Position numbers and translations under genes: made by a program. DNA of 64,000 nt, taken from positions 620,001 to 684,000 of the forward strand of contig SMMW01000577.1 of the NCBI GenBank assembly GCA_004794655.1. Reading direction: 5' to 3'. Every line of letters starts with the position of its first letter. Position 1 is the stretch's first letter. Shown here piece by piece: positions 10,627 through 36,230 of the stretch. Source of the DNA: Marisa cornuarietis (Eukaryota > Mollusca > Gastropoda > Architaenioglossa > Ampullariidae). The notes beneath the pieces are model-generated. The model searched no databases, had not been told where the DNA came from, and was given only the letters and a program-made list of their open reading frames with translations.

Positions 10627-13600
10627 ATTATTGGATTTTATTTGCAAAAACAAAATGTTTAGACTAGTCCATTTCCATTTTCTATTTTTTAGTCTGTTAA
10701 TCCAAGTACATTTTTAATATTTATGAATTGATTTCACCTTAAAAATTGTTGATTTCATTTCCACCTGTTACATTCCTTTTTGTGTGGTTTGAGGTCAAAT
10801 GTTCTCAAAATGACGTGCAAATTTTTCTGGATAATGTTAATTTTACTTGCGTTTGTGCAGTGACGTGCTGATCTCTGTGCAAACAGAATGACTACCAAAA
10901 TGATTATAAAACAAAGTGCAGCATTGCCAAAGTAGAATTAAGATTTATTAATGTGTGAATTGGAGGCCAGTGAATACTTATTTACAATAAACCCTGGTCA
11001 TTTTATTTTATCTTTTCTGTCATTTTTATTTATCTGAATTTTGCACTCAACTCATATTTCTGCCTATTTGGTGTGCAGCTTTATGTAGTATGTGATATTT
11101 CTGGGAGTCTTTGATTTGATATTGTAACTGTATGTTTAATTAAATGTATTAAATTGTTTACTGTGAGGAGACTGAGGACTTTAAAATAATGAGAAACAGC
11201 TTCATTTCAGTCATCAGAACTTAAGCAAAATTAGGTAAATAAGACTTACTCAGCCTTAATGCATAAGCTTTTTACAGTGTTTCTGAAGATGTCAAGTCTG
11301 GTTTTTATAAGCTTCTTTTTGTACACCAATAGTTACTTTAACTAAGGAAAATAAAATTCTACAAACATTTTTGAAATATATGTCATTGCCTAAACATTAT
11401 TTCTTTAAAGAGAATTGTGTGGTTTGCAGCAGGCATTGCAGTTGTCCCTACTGTGATAACAATTTTATGTTGAAAAACTTGCTGTCTTGTGCTGAAAGTA
11501 TTTCTGGACAGACAGGTACTAGGGCCAGTCTATTTATTGTCTTCATACATACACAGGATGATCTCAGCATTTAATTACTTGTAACATCTGAAGATGCACC
11601 ATATCCAGAATCTCTGTTGACCACATAACATGGATATCTTTGAGGACTATTATTGCTAATCACTACCTCTAAAAATGTCTCGTAATGCTAATTAAAAGTG
11701 CGTGTCTCAATGTCGCTAATGCTTGGTTATTATTGCTGCCCCATGAATTCTTGCACTTTTTATTCAAATTGTGTCTTATTATTTGCCTCCCATTTTTCTA
11801 TTGTAAATTTGTTTTAAAATGTTCACAAATGTGTGAGCGCATGCATATATGCATGAGAATATAGGGGAAAGATGGGAAATATTAATCTTGCATCCCATGC
11901 TACATATGTAATTCTCAAATTATATATTTTAAAACCAAAGTTGTTTTTCTGGTTGTCTTTACTACCATTTTGCAGGAGGATGGGGTAGGGAGCTCAGCAA
12001 AAAAGTAAATAAGATACCAGCCACAGGCGATTTTGCATTTACAAATTTACCACAGGTTGACATTTTCAGAATTCTTTTGACAAACGGCTGTTGTAAAGCT
12101 ATATCCTAAGTGTATTATAGATACAAGTATATAACAGGTACTCTGAGGGTTTCAATTGTACTGGGACTTCATCAAAGATGAGTACTGATGGCTTACAAAG
12201 CCTGATATTTGTAAATCCTTTTTTTTATACACTCAACCAGCCCTGATTGCCTTTCTGATAGGCAGCACATGAAGTTCTGTGAACCAAGCACAGATCGGAA
12301 AGGGTTAACCCATCCTTTGTCATTCTGAGAGTTATTTTGATTAGGACATAGATATTATGGAAGAACTCTGCTTTTTATGTTCTGAAAAGCTGGGTATCAT
12401 ACTCTGCTAATCTATTGTAAATATTTAAATATGTGTTCACATTTGAAAAGAAACTTAGAAGGAAATAAAATTGTTCACATTTTCTCTAGTTTCATTTTAC
12501 TGAATGCTACAATAAGCCATAAAGTTAGTGATACAAGGTGAACTGTTACTGGAATGATCATTATGGGTTGTATAAGGTGCTCGTTTCGCTCCCTAAGAAC
12601 AGTAGATTAAATCTTATCATGAAGCTCTTACCATCAAGCAAACAATAATAGACCCGGTTTTAGCATAACCATTGCTATGTTCCTTCAATTTTCACAGTAT
12701 TTTTGTTACAAGTCTGTGTTTTCACATGATTATTCACCAATTTTTTTGTCATCTGTATATATATTTGTAAAATTTCATAAATAAAATATATATGTTGTCT
12801 AATGTCAGTTCTTTTGAGGTGTGTTTGTGTGCATGCAGGTGTAATGCAGAAGATGGGAATGATAGAAATGTTTAAAGTACTGTTGCCCCTCCATGACAGG
12901 AACAAAATACCAAATTTATGCAAGATAACTGCCAGAAGTCTATTATGGTGGATATTTTAAAATCTAAGTTTAATTTGTTTTTTAAAAAGGTATTGAAGGA
13001 TTTTGTCTTCCTTTAGAACGGTACCACCTTTATTGCTTATTTTTTTCTATTCTCATCCTGGTGCACAAACACTCATTCAATAGTTTAACTAAGTGTGGCA
13101 ACGGATAGTTTACTGTAGTGGTATGCCCTCCACTAGATTCATTTGTGTTATCTATAGATGGTTCCAGCCTTTGATGTTGTCGCAGAAGCTTATGCCTTGC
13201 TTGCAATTTTTACAATTCTAAACCCTCCATTCTGCGTGCTTGTGTATGTTGTGAGGATGAGAACTTAATTCGATCATTGCTGCCTGCCTCTCCAGACTCG
13301 GCAGAGACGGTATATAGTTTATATGTTCGTTGTCTCCTGCAGGATGCTTCTAATAAACGGTTGTCTTTAGTAAGAAAATAGCAAAGATTCTTGCCGATGG
13401 TTAAAAGTACATAAAAAGACGAACGTGGAAGTCAGCACATTTGAAGACTGGTACTGGTAGAGCTTGCTCTGATCTTTTCAGTTTAAAAAGTAGCTTCCAA
13501 TTTTCATTATTAGAGAGCAGCTCCCCCTCCCTCCTCGAAAAGGGGGAGAGCAGCTGAACTTCCGGCGAACATAAACAAACGAACGTGGATCTGTGTCCGA

Positions 13601-13729
13601 ACAATATCATGCCTTTCAAAGTGTGAAAATTATATATTTTATTATTGCTACTGCCTCCGTTTTTGGAAGCGATAAATCCTTTCCATCAAACTTTTTTCTG
13701 ATCAAAAGTATAACCTTAAAAACTGGATC
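10627..13729. other. FDFT1 3' UTR and FDFT1-WDR48 intergenic region
   Basis: This 3.1-kb AT-rich stretch has no coding exon. Candidate poly(A) signals AATAAA follow the FDFT1 stop at 10986-10991 and, further on, at 12464-12469 and near 12780. Long or alternative 3' UTRs are therefore possible. The last few hundred bases before 13730 should hold the WDR48 promoter; no TATA box is evident. An open minus-strand frame at 13616-13822 overlaps WDR48 exon 1 and is treated as an antisense shadow. Confidence 0.6.
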
Positions 13730-26605
<12,876 letters not shown>

Positions 26606-29443
26606 CCTTAAATACCATGTTGTTTGGTACTGTGAAACACGTTCAAGAGGTGCTTGTACACCACTCGAGTGTCTTTCACTGCAACGTCTGCAGTCTTGAA
26701 AATCTTCAGAATCTATGGTACAGTTTGCACTCTGCTTGATCAGAGTGGATGGTTCTCCCAGGCACTGATAGTCAGCCACAAGTGTGTTCTTATATTTGCA
26801 TAGATTAGTTGCTGGTGCATTTGGGAGTGTACTGTTTGCATCACCAGCCTGAGCACAAATCAATTGATTTGATCACATTGTATTTCACATTTGACCTTAG
26901 TGTTAAAGCAGACACATTTCTTTCTCTTACAAGTCTGATAAGCACTGGAATCATTGACAGGCTGCTCCTACATGCCAGACATGTTGTCCAGTTCCTGGAG
27001 TACTAGGATAATTACAGAAAATGTTTCTTCTTCACCTTCTTTCCCCTATCTCCACTTTGAGGTGCTGCCTATAATTTTATATTTTTCCCTGTTTCTAACT
27101 AGCACTCATCTGTAAAGTTCTTTTGTGTTAGGTAATATGTGGAGTAAGGAACTATGTGTTGTGTTAGTTTTAAAGTCATGTGGTATATTATTTTGTTCAA
27201 AAGTGGTGAGATGAGCATATGGGCCTGACTGAAACACTGGAGGTCATCAACCTTTTCTATGTGGTTTTGTTAAAGAATGCCTGCAAAATGGGGAGAATGA
27301 ACTTTGCCTGTGATAATAGCACTTTCTGCTGTCTAGCAGGTTTTTCAAATGACATAATCTAGTTGATGTGCAATCGATGGGCATGATGTTGAAATACAAC
27401 TTTAGTTAAATGATCATCAGTTTTTTTGTGGATATTCTTCTTTTCAAACTGGATGAGAGAAAACTCTGGGTGGGATAAAAAAAATTAGAAAGCAGACATT
27501 CTGGGAAATTAGCTGATGTCTGTATTTGATTAATATCAGGGGTGCAGTGATTGTTTGAAACTTTTTATCATCAGTGGTTTACTACCAACAAATAAAAACA
27601 TGTTAGCTAGCAGTCTCTAAGGGTTTGGATGACAAAACTGGAGGATACTGTAAGCTTAAGCAAGATGAGCTTAATAATAATAGAATATAAGGAGTGTAAC
27701 ATGCTATGGCTGTAATGACTACCGTGAAGGCATGAGACTTGCTCTCTGCCTGTTGGCTTAGTAATACTTCGCAGTAAATACCTGAATGCTAATTATTCAT
27801 TTACTTCAGTGTTACTTCTGTTAAAATGAGAATATTCAGCCTCAGATCTACAGCCTCTCCATTTTTGGATGTTTGTTTTGATTTGATTTTTTTATATATA
27901 TATATATATTTTTTTTTGTCAAGCATCACTGTCCGCAATTTAAAAAAAAGTAGAGGTCACTTTAACTTTAAATAAGAGTTGGTGTTGTAATCCGTGTGTG
28001 CATGTGAGCAGTAGAAAATATGTGGCATTCTGTAATTTTCTTTGTGTAAAACACTTTTGCACAGATTGTTTTGGTAAAGTGGACAGAGGAGTTTGAAGGG
28101 AGTGATACAAAATCTGTCCCTCCCCTCCCCACCCCCCAACCAACCCGCTCACCTTTTTCATTACCAAAGGCATTGAAGCGTAATGGTAGAAATGTTACTG
28201 CCTGTGTTTGTATGGCTCACTGGCAACTCTTGTATTGGAATTTGTCTGTCATTCAGATAATGTTGTTAACTATCTTGTTGCGTTTTTGTGATAAAACATA
28301 ACCATCAAAATCAGACTGTGTTTATAGTGTGATATTATATAATTAAGAAGTGAATTTAAGTATAAATATACATGTCTTAAGAATCTCTAGATAAATTTCT
28401 CCTATATTTTCTCTTTGAAAACTGGTGATCACTCAGGCAGCATGTGCACCTTAGGCAAGTTGAGGCAGCTTGTAACTTGCAACTGTTTTAAAACTCTGGT
28501 GCAGCTCGTTTCAAATACTCATATTCTTTGTGGGACATATTCCCCTGGACATACTAAATTTTGGGCGAGAACTTCCTACTTTTGAGAAATTTTGAGGATT
28601 CACAAACATTTGAATTATTGTTGTCACTTTGACAGACTAAATTTTTTAAGTGTCTATAATGGTGTGTTGCTTGAGTGGTGAAAATGTATCAATAACAGTA
28701 GAGTGGTCAGGTGGTTTTATGTTTCATGAGTAAAAGCCATCTCCCAGTGACATATTTGTTTTTATTGCACAAAGGCAGATTTTCACATGATGGAATCCTT
28801 CATCCTTTAGGCACCATCATCTAGTCTGCATCATGTTCTGCCATACCATGGTTAGAAATGAGCTATCAAGAATACCAGTGAAAGGAAATGATGGTGAGGT
28901 TTCTGGGGAACACGGGAATCATGATGGCCATGCAGGAGGTGTATGCTTACGGTAGACAAGTGCTGGAGCGATGCTCAGGAGTTGGCTCTGCTGCTCTTGC
29001 TTGTCTGTCCACTGTCAGTGTCATGCAACCTAGTCTAAAATGTCTGTTCATAGTATTTTGACATGCTCTGGAAGATCTGTTCAGTGAAACCAGGTTTTTG
29101 AGAGTCGTTTGAATGTCATGCCATTTGCTTGAGGTTCTATTCACAGTGTCACATCATACGCTTGAACCTTTGCTCACAGTGGCACGATGTTCATCCAAGA
29201 CTGTCTTTGTAGTGAACGGCATCCCATCCCACAGCATATAAAAAAAACAAACAAATGTTGATTAATGTCATTAGTTCGAGCACTGGTAAGATAAGATTTT
29301 GATATCAGTGGCAAGGAATCCGAGTGTTTGTAACGACTTGCTAGGTATTGACAAGGACTACGTGTACATGTATACAGGTAGCTATGTACGTGGAAGCTGC
29401 TGTGCGTCTGCACATTTCACACTGCTTGCAAACACCAAGTGCA
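26606..29443. other. WDR48 3' UTR and intergenic region between convergent genes
   Basis: This is the 3' flank of WDR48 (plus) and of the homeobox gene at 29444 (minus), which converge here. An AATAAA at 27591-27596 is a candidate WDR48 poly(A) signal. A short (TA)n run lies at 27895-27910. Open frames in this stretch (26591-26863 minus, 28947-29144 minus) have no family likeness. Confidence 0.55.
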
Positions 29444-31151
29444 CTACAGCAGGTCTTGAAAGTCCATACCGTGGTGATGATGGTGATGGTGGTGGAGGGG
29501 TAGCGATGAATAGGGGAAGTGTTCTGCAGGAACAACCAACGCCGAGGCAGCTGGGAAATAAGGGCCCCTTGCGTGCCCCCCACCTCGCTCACGTCCGGCC
29601 TGCAGTAGTATGTCAGCCACGGGGCCCACTTCCTTACTCTGCCGGGACATGTCCACCATGTGGCCCAGTTCCTTGGTTTGCCGAGCCTGCAGTACCATGT
29701 CGGTCAGGAGACCCACCTCCTTGCTTGTTCGGTCCTGCAGCGTCACGTCTATCATATGGCCTATGTCTTTGTTCTGCATGGGGCCCAGCTCCTTATTCTG
29801 CCCAACTAACGCCCCTGTCCACTGGGTGCCAGATTCCTGACGCCATGGAGACAGCATCTTGTTTCTGATCCCGTGGGCGGCAGACGATCCGGTCACCGTC
29901 TCCACTAGCCTCTTCCTGGTGAACTCCTGACATGGCTCCGTGCGATGCTTCGACGTCGTGCCCTCGCTGTCCACGGAGGTCAGCATGTCTTCCTGGATGC
30001 CCACATCGCCTTCCGCTTCTGCTCCGTCTCTACTGCTACCATCCCTGTCTTTTCCCTTCTGACATTCACCTCTGCTCGACCTCAGCGACCTGGTGGGAGT
30101 CTTGGAATCGGAAGCGGCTGTGACCGTCAGGCGTCGCTCCCGCTGCTTTTCGTTCTTCCACCAGATCTTCAGCTTGGCCGCACTGATCTTCGGCCTGTCC
30201 TGACGAATGTGACCCTTGTTCAGCTCGTTTGCAAAGAAGACGAACTTTTCGTGCGAAGGGGTTTTACAGGTTTTGTACCAGGTTCGCAGGAGAGGCAGCT
30301 CGTGGTCAGGGTGGAAGGTCATTCGCGTGTCACGTGGGTGACCCCCGGAAGTGGAAGCATAATCTGGAAACAGAAGTGCTGGTCCGTGGGCTTCAGGCAA
30401 AATGTCTGCTTGTGTAATGAAATACCACATTCTCCACAAACCCTGACGGTTGCGTGTTTCTAGTATGTTCAAAGGCTTTACAATTATCAGGACAAAATGT
30501 CTCACACCACAGCAACTATATTGTCTCACATTTCTGAGAGAAGTATAGGTCAAACATCAAGTGAATTGTCTCGAATGCGTGTTATGATTAAATCTAATCC
30601 ACAATAATTTACAACTCAAACTCTCCGTCTGTGACCTAAAGACCGGTAGTGCCCGTTCAAACCTGTTTCTTGAAGATATTTTGTGTACCAGTGGCCGAAC
30701 TCCCGGCACTTGTCCGTGCTGAGCTGATTATTGTACTTCCCATTGGCTATGTTAGAGATGGTGGACTGTAAGATAGAACGTAGAACTTCCAGAATTACTA
30801 GCCACACAACAAAATCAAGTCACTTTATGTCTGAGATTTTTCCAAATTTTGTTGGATTTTCTTAAATCACTGTGCTGTCATCTTTTAACCTTTCATAATT
30901 AAAAATAACGAACATCGTCCCAATAAAAAGGAAACAATATCGTTTCAAGCGAATATGGCAGCTTCGCGTGCGGTACAATGATCAAATGCTGACAGATGAA
31001 GGTGGCGTGTTTTGCGGTAGGGTAGGCCAGGAACTTGCATACCTGACTAAGGGGAGACAGCTTCGCCAGCGTGGACTGTGACTGGTGCTTGAGAAGAGAC
31101 AGAACAGCACACCGCACGGAGTTGTCTGTCCATCGATCCCCCTGTTCGTCC
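29444..31151 (-). CDS. Compass/SATB/dve-class protein: CUTL domain, one divergent homeodomain and C-terminal tandem repeats (3' exons only)
   Basis: Three minus-strand exons, 31151-31043, 30765-30663 and about 30405-29444, join in phase (0 and 1). The first two encode a SATB-type CUTL domain: DRWTDNSVRCAVLSLL, STLAKLSPLSQ, then STISNIANGKYNNQLS and CREFGHWYTKYLQE, close in pattern to SATB1 (LAKECPLSQSMISSIVNS, KCQEFGRWYK). The last exon has an atypical homeodomain at about 30334-30131 (FHPDHELPLLRTWY ... KLKIWWKNEKQRERR). Helix 3 reads W-W-x-N, so Trp replaces the usual Phe49, and Lys replaces Arg53. A Ser/Arg/Lys-rich linker follows, then four to five 15-17-residue repeats (29800-29591), an eight-His run (29494-29471) and GMDFQDLL before the stop. 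The 30405 acceptor was chosen by phase. No CMP exon or start codon was found upstream, so the 5' part is missing or shared with the dve locus at 49-55 kb. Likely a nuclear DNA-binding protein. Confidence 0.75.
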
Positions 31152-33262
31152 CTGCAGAGAACAATACTGATTAATTGACTTATTGATTGATCGATCGATT
31201 ACTAACAGGGCTGGTTCCATGCTTTTATACTCTTGACTATATCCCGCTACATGCCTCTGCTCGACAATGTGGAATCGCTAAAGATATAATGATTTTAAAT
31301 GTGGTGTGTGATGCTTTATCACCGCCTCGTCTGCCATAACAGCCACCCCTCTTCCATTCACATCCACTATTTTGACTCGGTAAGAGAATGCACTAGCTCA
31401 CAAATATTGTTACTACCTGTCTATCTGTCTTTTGGTTAGTTGGTTTATTTGATAGGAAAGTGCACTGCAAGGAAAAAGGGTGAGCCGAAAAGGAAAGAAA
31501 CATCAAGTACCAGAAGAAAATCCGACGGTCAGCCCTGAAAACAGGTGACACATTTAGGGAGAAATTGAGATGTGCACCCAAGACCTTGTGTTTCGCGCCA
31601 TAATCTGCCCTTCCTAGATTTCGCTTCACCTACTCTCTCTCTCTTACTCTCCCAGTCATATATAGCCGCTATAATGTCGTCTGGCGGCGAACACACAGTT
31701 TGCCATGACGAGCGGCCATGACAGTGCTACCTATGATCCCAGTGTTTTTCGGTGCCTGGCACCACGCGGATCAAACCTTCGCCGACTGGCTGAGCCCAAC
31801 TGTCACGCAACCTCCTCCGTCCCGTCAGTAAGCGTGACATCACTCATGACAATAGTTAAACGGCTTTAGCGGCCGCCAGACCTGGGGCCGAGTTCATCCA
31901 AATGGTGGTCCAGTTAACACGCATCGAGACTCATTTTGGGATCATAGTAAATATATCTATAGTACTCTTATTGTCGCCAACACTTAAATGCGCATAACCA
32001 AACTCCGTACATACAATCAATTTAAACGTTTGTTAGCTATATGGGTAGCCTCTCTCTCTCTCTCTATGTATATATTATATATATGGCGCTTAACCCTCAG
32101 AAAATTGAAGTCAAACTGCGAGCAAGAAGGCAGAAGAGACGAAGCCTAATCGTCACATTTAAAAACAAATTCGCGTAAGTACTTAATCAATAAAAGAAGT
32201 ACAAAGCCGTTTACTTTAAGTTGTTAAAGTTAAGTTGTAACTATTGATCACAATAACCTTTGTCGCGGTCTACAACATATCTTAGCCATAAGAAAATTAT
32301 AGCAAAAAAAAAAAAATTCAAAAAACAAAAACCTAGCACTTCTTAAATGCTCACTCTCGGAAACTCTTGTACACAGCCCATATTCAGTCGAACATTCTTA
32401 CGCTTCCACTCAAATGAGAGCAATCAAATCGGTGTTTCTCAAACCAAATATACATTCATTTCTCGTCTCTAGGGGTCCTGCCACTAATAAGCAGATTGAT
32501 ATTCAACAAAAGTATGCTTGTCTATAACATGTCTGCAAAATGCCCCCTAGACCTCTACACTATTTCCCACCATATTTATAAGAGGGTGCTCTCAAACAAT
32601 ACCCATACCAATAATCGACTTATTCAAGATGAACCTGGGATATTCAGGTAGCAAATAATATACGATGCCTCATTTTTGTATAAATATATATAATATATTT
32701 TCCTTCTTGTCTTATTATAATGGCATGGTTTTGTAGCAACGCAGCGTTGTATGTTTGTTTGTTTTTGTTTTTTTTTTTATATCGAAAGCTAGACTCAAAA
32801 AATTACTTTTGCTTATTCTGCTACCCTTGTAAATAAAGATGCTATCATTATACACATATACTGAATATGAACCTATAATTTCACACCTATATATATTGCC
32901 TTGTGTAATCCCATCGTTAGAAACTTTAAAACTGTATGAAACTTAATCGGATTGATGTGTGTGGAAGTGAACTTTCTCTTTGCCCTCATAGGCGTTGATC
33001 ATTTCCCTGCTTATGCCAATTACATTTGAAAAGGGAGATAAATCGGGTGCCCGACACCATATTAACACGTCTCATGAAGTCAGCGTTATCCGCAGCTACT
33101 TTCCCTTGGGAAATGCATAATAGGATTTCCTGGCAATATCCAGATAAGATAGGACTGAGTCTTGAAGATTTTTCCGCTTGTTCTGTATAGAATGCACTGA
33201 GAGAGAAGGGAAGTGGGTGGGGTCCTGACCGCTGGAGGGGCAGACGATAATGACGTTTTAAA

Positions 33263-33303
33263 ACACACACACACACACACGCACACGCGCACACACACAC
33301 ACG

Positions 33304-33378
<75 letters not shown>
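33263..33378. repeat. (CA)n microsatellite with interspersed CG steps
   Basis: About 115 bp of CA dinucleotides is interrupted by cgcacacgcgcac-type variants near 33280, 33301 and 33335. The variant cassette recurs at about 55-bp spacing, hinting that a larger unit was duplicated. Confidence 0.95.
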
Positions 33379-34368
33379 GGAGAAATCTGGGACGTAAGCC
33401 ATGTGAGTCACCATTTCTCAAAAAGGTGACCGAAGAGACTCTTGACCTATGCATAGGTTCGACATGGTCACAGAGGAATAGCACTTTCATGATGATGGTG
33501 TCAGTGAGGTCTGGACACTGAGCAGAAATCCGTATCACACGCCTACAAGGCGAGACTTGGCCGTGCTAATGGTGTGCCTGCATACTTTCAAGTAAAGAAC
33601 AGCAAATGAGGAGCCGAACGTTAGGCATGGATCTGGCAACAAAAGCGGAGGCGGCTGGGGAATAGGAAAGAAAGAGAGTATAGAATTCCTGCCGGGATCA
33701 ACGTCTGGTGTAACTTCATAACTTATAAATGAAGCATTTGTCTTGCGGTGTTTGGAAATGATGGACTGGACGTACTTGGCAATATGATCCTGCTTTATAG
33801 ACCAGTTTGCAGTTTTGCCGATACGTTACCAGAGAGACTAGATATCTAGCCTCTCTGACGTTACCCTGTCAGAGAAATTTAAGTGCACTGTAACTGGTTG
33901 TCGAGGATCTTGTGACTTCCTATCCCTTTGATTTTGTAACAATGTGAAGGGAACGGAACCAGAAGACCAAGTGTAGCACAGCAGCAGGAAAAGGTGTTGT
34001 CTCGTGGTTAGCCCCATGACCGGCCTGTAGCATCATTTGCTGCCCTTTTTCACAGTCCAAATTTGTGACAGTTCAGATTGAGAGCTCTAAAGTCATTTTT
34101 ATCAGGGACAAAAGCAGGAAGTTGTGAGAACTGACAAAAAATGCAATAGATATGTGTACGCGTGTGCAGTGATTACTCCTTATTTATCATTACTTCATAT
34201 AATGCTATCTAAAGACACGTGCAGGGGTTTTCGTGTATTTGTTCCTAATCCATAGTTGAATGTTTAGCTGCAAATTCTTCGGTGTAGGTCCGCCATTGAG
34301 TCTCTAAATATCTGCCTTAAAAGGGATGGCAATATCATGATGCGGTCTGCAGGCTGTGCAAAAGCGTT

Positions 34369-34432
34369 TAATAATAATAATAATATGAGCTTATAGCGCG
34401 CCATAACCAAAGCTCTTTGCCTTTACCACACA
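34369..34432 (-). mobile_element. Solitary retroelement 3' tail (ATA/TAA repeat plus TATAGCGC motif)
   Basis: A (taa)n run is followed by tatgagcttatagcgcgcca and taaccaaagctctttgcctt. This layout of trinucleotide tail next to a TATAGCGC / AAAGC-CTTTGC motif is typical of LINE or SINE 3' ends in marine invertebrates. It resembles the ends at 3610-3670 and 39155-39200. No coding part is attached. Confidence 0.45.
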
Positions 34433-34893
34433 CCCACACACACGGGCGCACGCATCATCACATCCAAAATTGGTGTCTATAGAATGTATATGGGATGAAA
34501 GTTATGTAGCTAGAAGTTGCTCCCAGCGTGTACAATCCATTTGAATAGCAGTAATCCAGGCTGCCTGCAGAATGTCTTTTTGAAAAACCATAACGAGTTC
34601 CCAAGCCGACGGAAGGGAAGCAGTGCAAATCCACGGACATAATACTTTCAAGATGTTCAACTGGTCATCATCCTTCATTAGTCGCAAATCCAAACACTTT
34701 CATATATTAGTTTAGTCTGGTGCTTATAATAATGCTTATAAACTTATAAATGCTTATAAACAGCTTATAATAATGAGAGCAAGGTTTTATCCACTATTTG
34801 CCAAATACCGAACAGCTCACATCTGAATTTAAAGCCCCTTTAAGAATTTGTATTACTGGACTGCTTGCAGACGTTTTTTAATCAGCGAAGTCA

Positions 34894-34991
34894 TAGAACG
34901 AGGCTTTGGACGAAAAAGCTTCCGGTTTAGTCACGTTTCAGTTTAACTACTAGAACGAGGCTATGGACGATATAGCTTCCGGTTTATTCAC
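34894..34991. repeat. Tandem duplication, two 41-bp copies at 57-bp period
   Basis: tagaacgaggctttggacga (34894) and tagaacgaggctatggacga (34951) are each followed by a few variable bases and agcttccggttta.tcac. The copies differ at only a few positions; the 16-bp spacer differs. Confidence 0.8.
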
Positions 34992-36057
34992 ATTCATTGT
35001 TCAGGCTCGCCGAGACTAACAGCAGAGAACTTCGAAAGAGGCTCAGCGTTGGTCTCGGCAGACAGCAATCCACCTATACACGTCCGCGGTTCAACGAGCG
35101 TGCGAAAAATGGCTTAAGCCAAGAAATAGTCCATCGCAAGTTTGGGAAGCTCGATGTCATATAAATAAGACACATCTGTGGCGCATACAAACTAAATGTC
35201 TCGAAAATTCAACATATGTTGTTCTGCCCTCCTAACTCGCAATCTCCGAAGCTCTGTTTTCGACCTGAGGGTATAGTTGTTTCTTAGCCTCTATCTGACG
35301 ACGGATGTCAACGGCTAGCCAAGTCTGTAAAGAGGATTAGAGTGCGGACAGCCATGCACGGCGCTTTCGAGCAGCTTTGTCAGTCTCTATCTGGCCGAGC
35401 TGCAACTCACTACAGATGATCCTTTTACTAAGACATGGTCTTAGTGGCTCGTCAAAGTAATTTGCTAGTCGTAGAAGATTTTTTCCCATTATTTTGTCCC
35501 CAGTATCGAGGATCGATAGAAAAGGAACGTGTTCTAGAAATAAAATCTCGGAATTTCCCCCCCAAAGACTGGAGGAAACCTTCACAAGTAACAACAGTGC
35601 AACCTCGGGTTTAGCTTGAGTTTCTGGCGGAAAGTTGCGTGGTCCAACCTGATTTTCATTTAGCTTCCCCCCTCGGTCGTCTAAGCCCTATTTGAATGAA
35701 TGGTTAATATAGGGAAAGATGACAAGAGCAGGAGGACAAAAGATTTACTATGAAAGCAAGAAAAAGGGGGGGGGTGGCAGAGAAGGATGAAGGTCTGCCC
35801 GGCAGGCCGCGGAGAAGAGCCAGTTTTGAGTAAGCCATTTTCAAATGCTCACCGAATCTTATACTAAGTCTGCAGAAGCTATGAACGAAAAATTTACTTT
35901 TTGGTCTAATTTGAGGAATAGAATAACATCAAGACACAGGACTGATTTCAGTGATTTGATAAAGAACCGCTACTAATTCTTTATCAGAAGTATATGCAGC
36001 AGGAGCAAGCACCGACAAGAAAAACTAGTTCAGTGTGTGGTGTCGATAGATTTAAGC

Positions 36058-36230
36058 GCACAGTAGTTATTCTGAAATCACCGCAAGCGCAAATGTCCAT
36101 TATACAGACTTCTATGACAAAAGTCTCTGGTCCCTAATATACCTAGTGTTCTCTCGCAAAATACCACCAAATCCAGGGGACCCAGAACACAACACAAAAC
36201 AGCCAACAACCGCGCTGCATTTTTCTTAAA
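36058..36230 (+). repeat. Dispersed direct repeat, copy 1
   Basis: It shares cgcaca.tagttattctg, aatcaccgcaagcgc, aatgtccatt, tagtgttctc and accaccaaatccagggga with 37629-37765 in the same order. This copy has an extra 40 bp or so (tatacagact to ggtccctaat). Probably an unclassified transposon fragment. Confidence 0.65.

Noticed and set aside
29299..29868. Long plus-strand open frame (about 190 codons)
   Set aside because: It lies antisense to the last homeobox exon; the minus-strand reading has a recognisable homeodomain and the plus reading has none.
29945..30463. Plus-strand frame of 172 codons
   Set aside because: Antisense shadow of the homeodomain exon.
32986..33538. Open frames of 102-150 codons on both strands
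   Set aside because: Translations of the CA microsatellite (Cys-Val and His-Thr runs).
34458..34693. Minus-strand frames that might be a missing CMP exon of the proximal homeobox gene
   Set aside because: A few residues recall the LP..LV pattern, but the CMP hallmarks (IHC.VEQ, LGY...A.AKG, NWKPL) are absent and no phase-matched splice sites were found.
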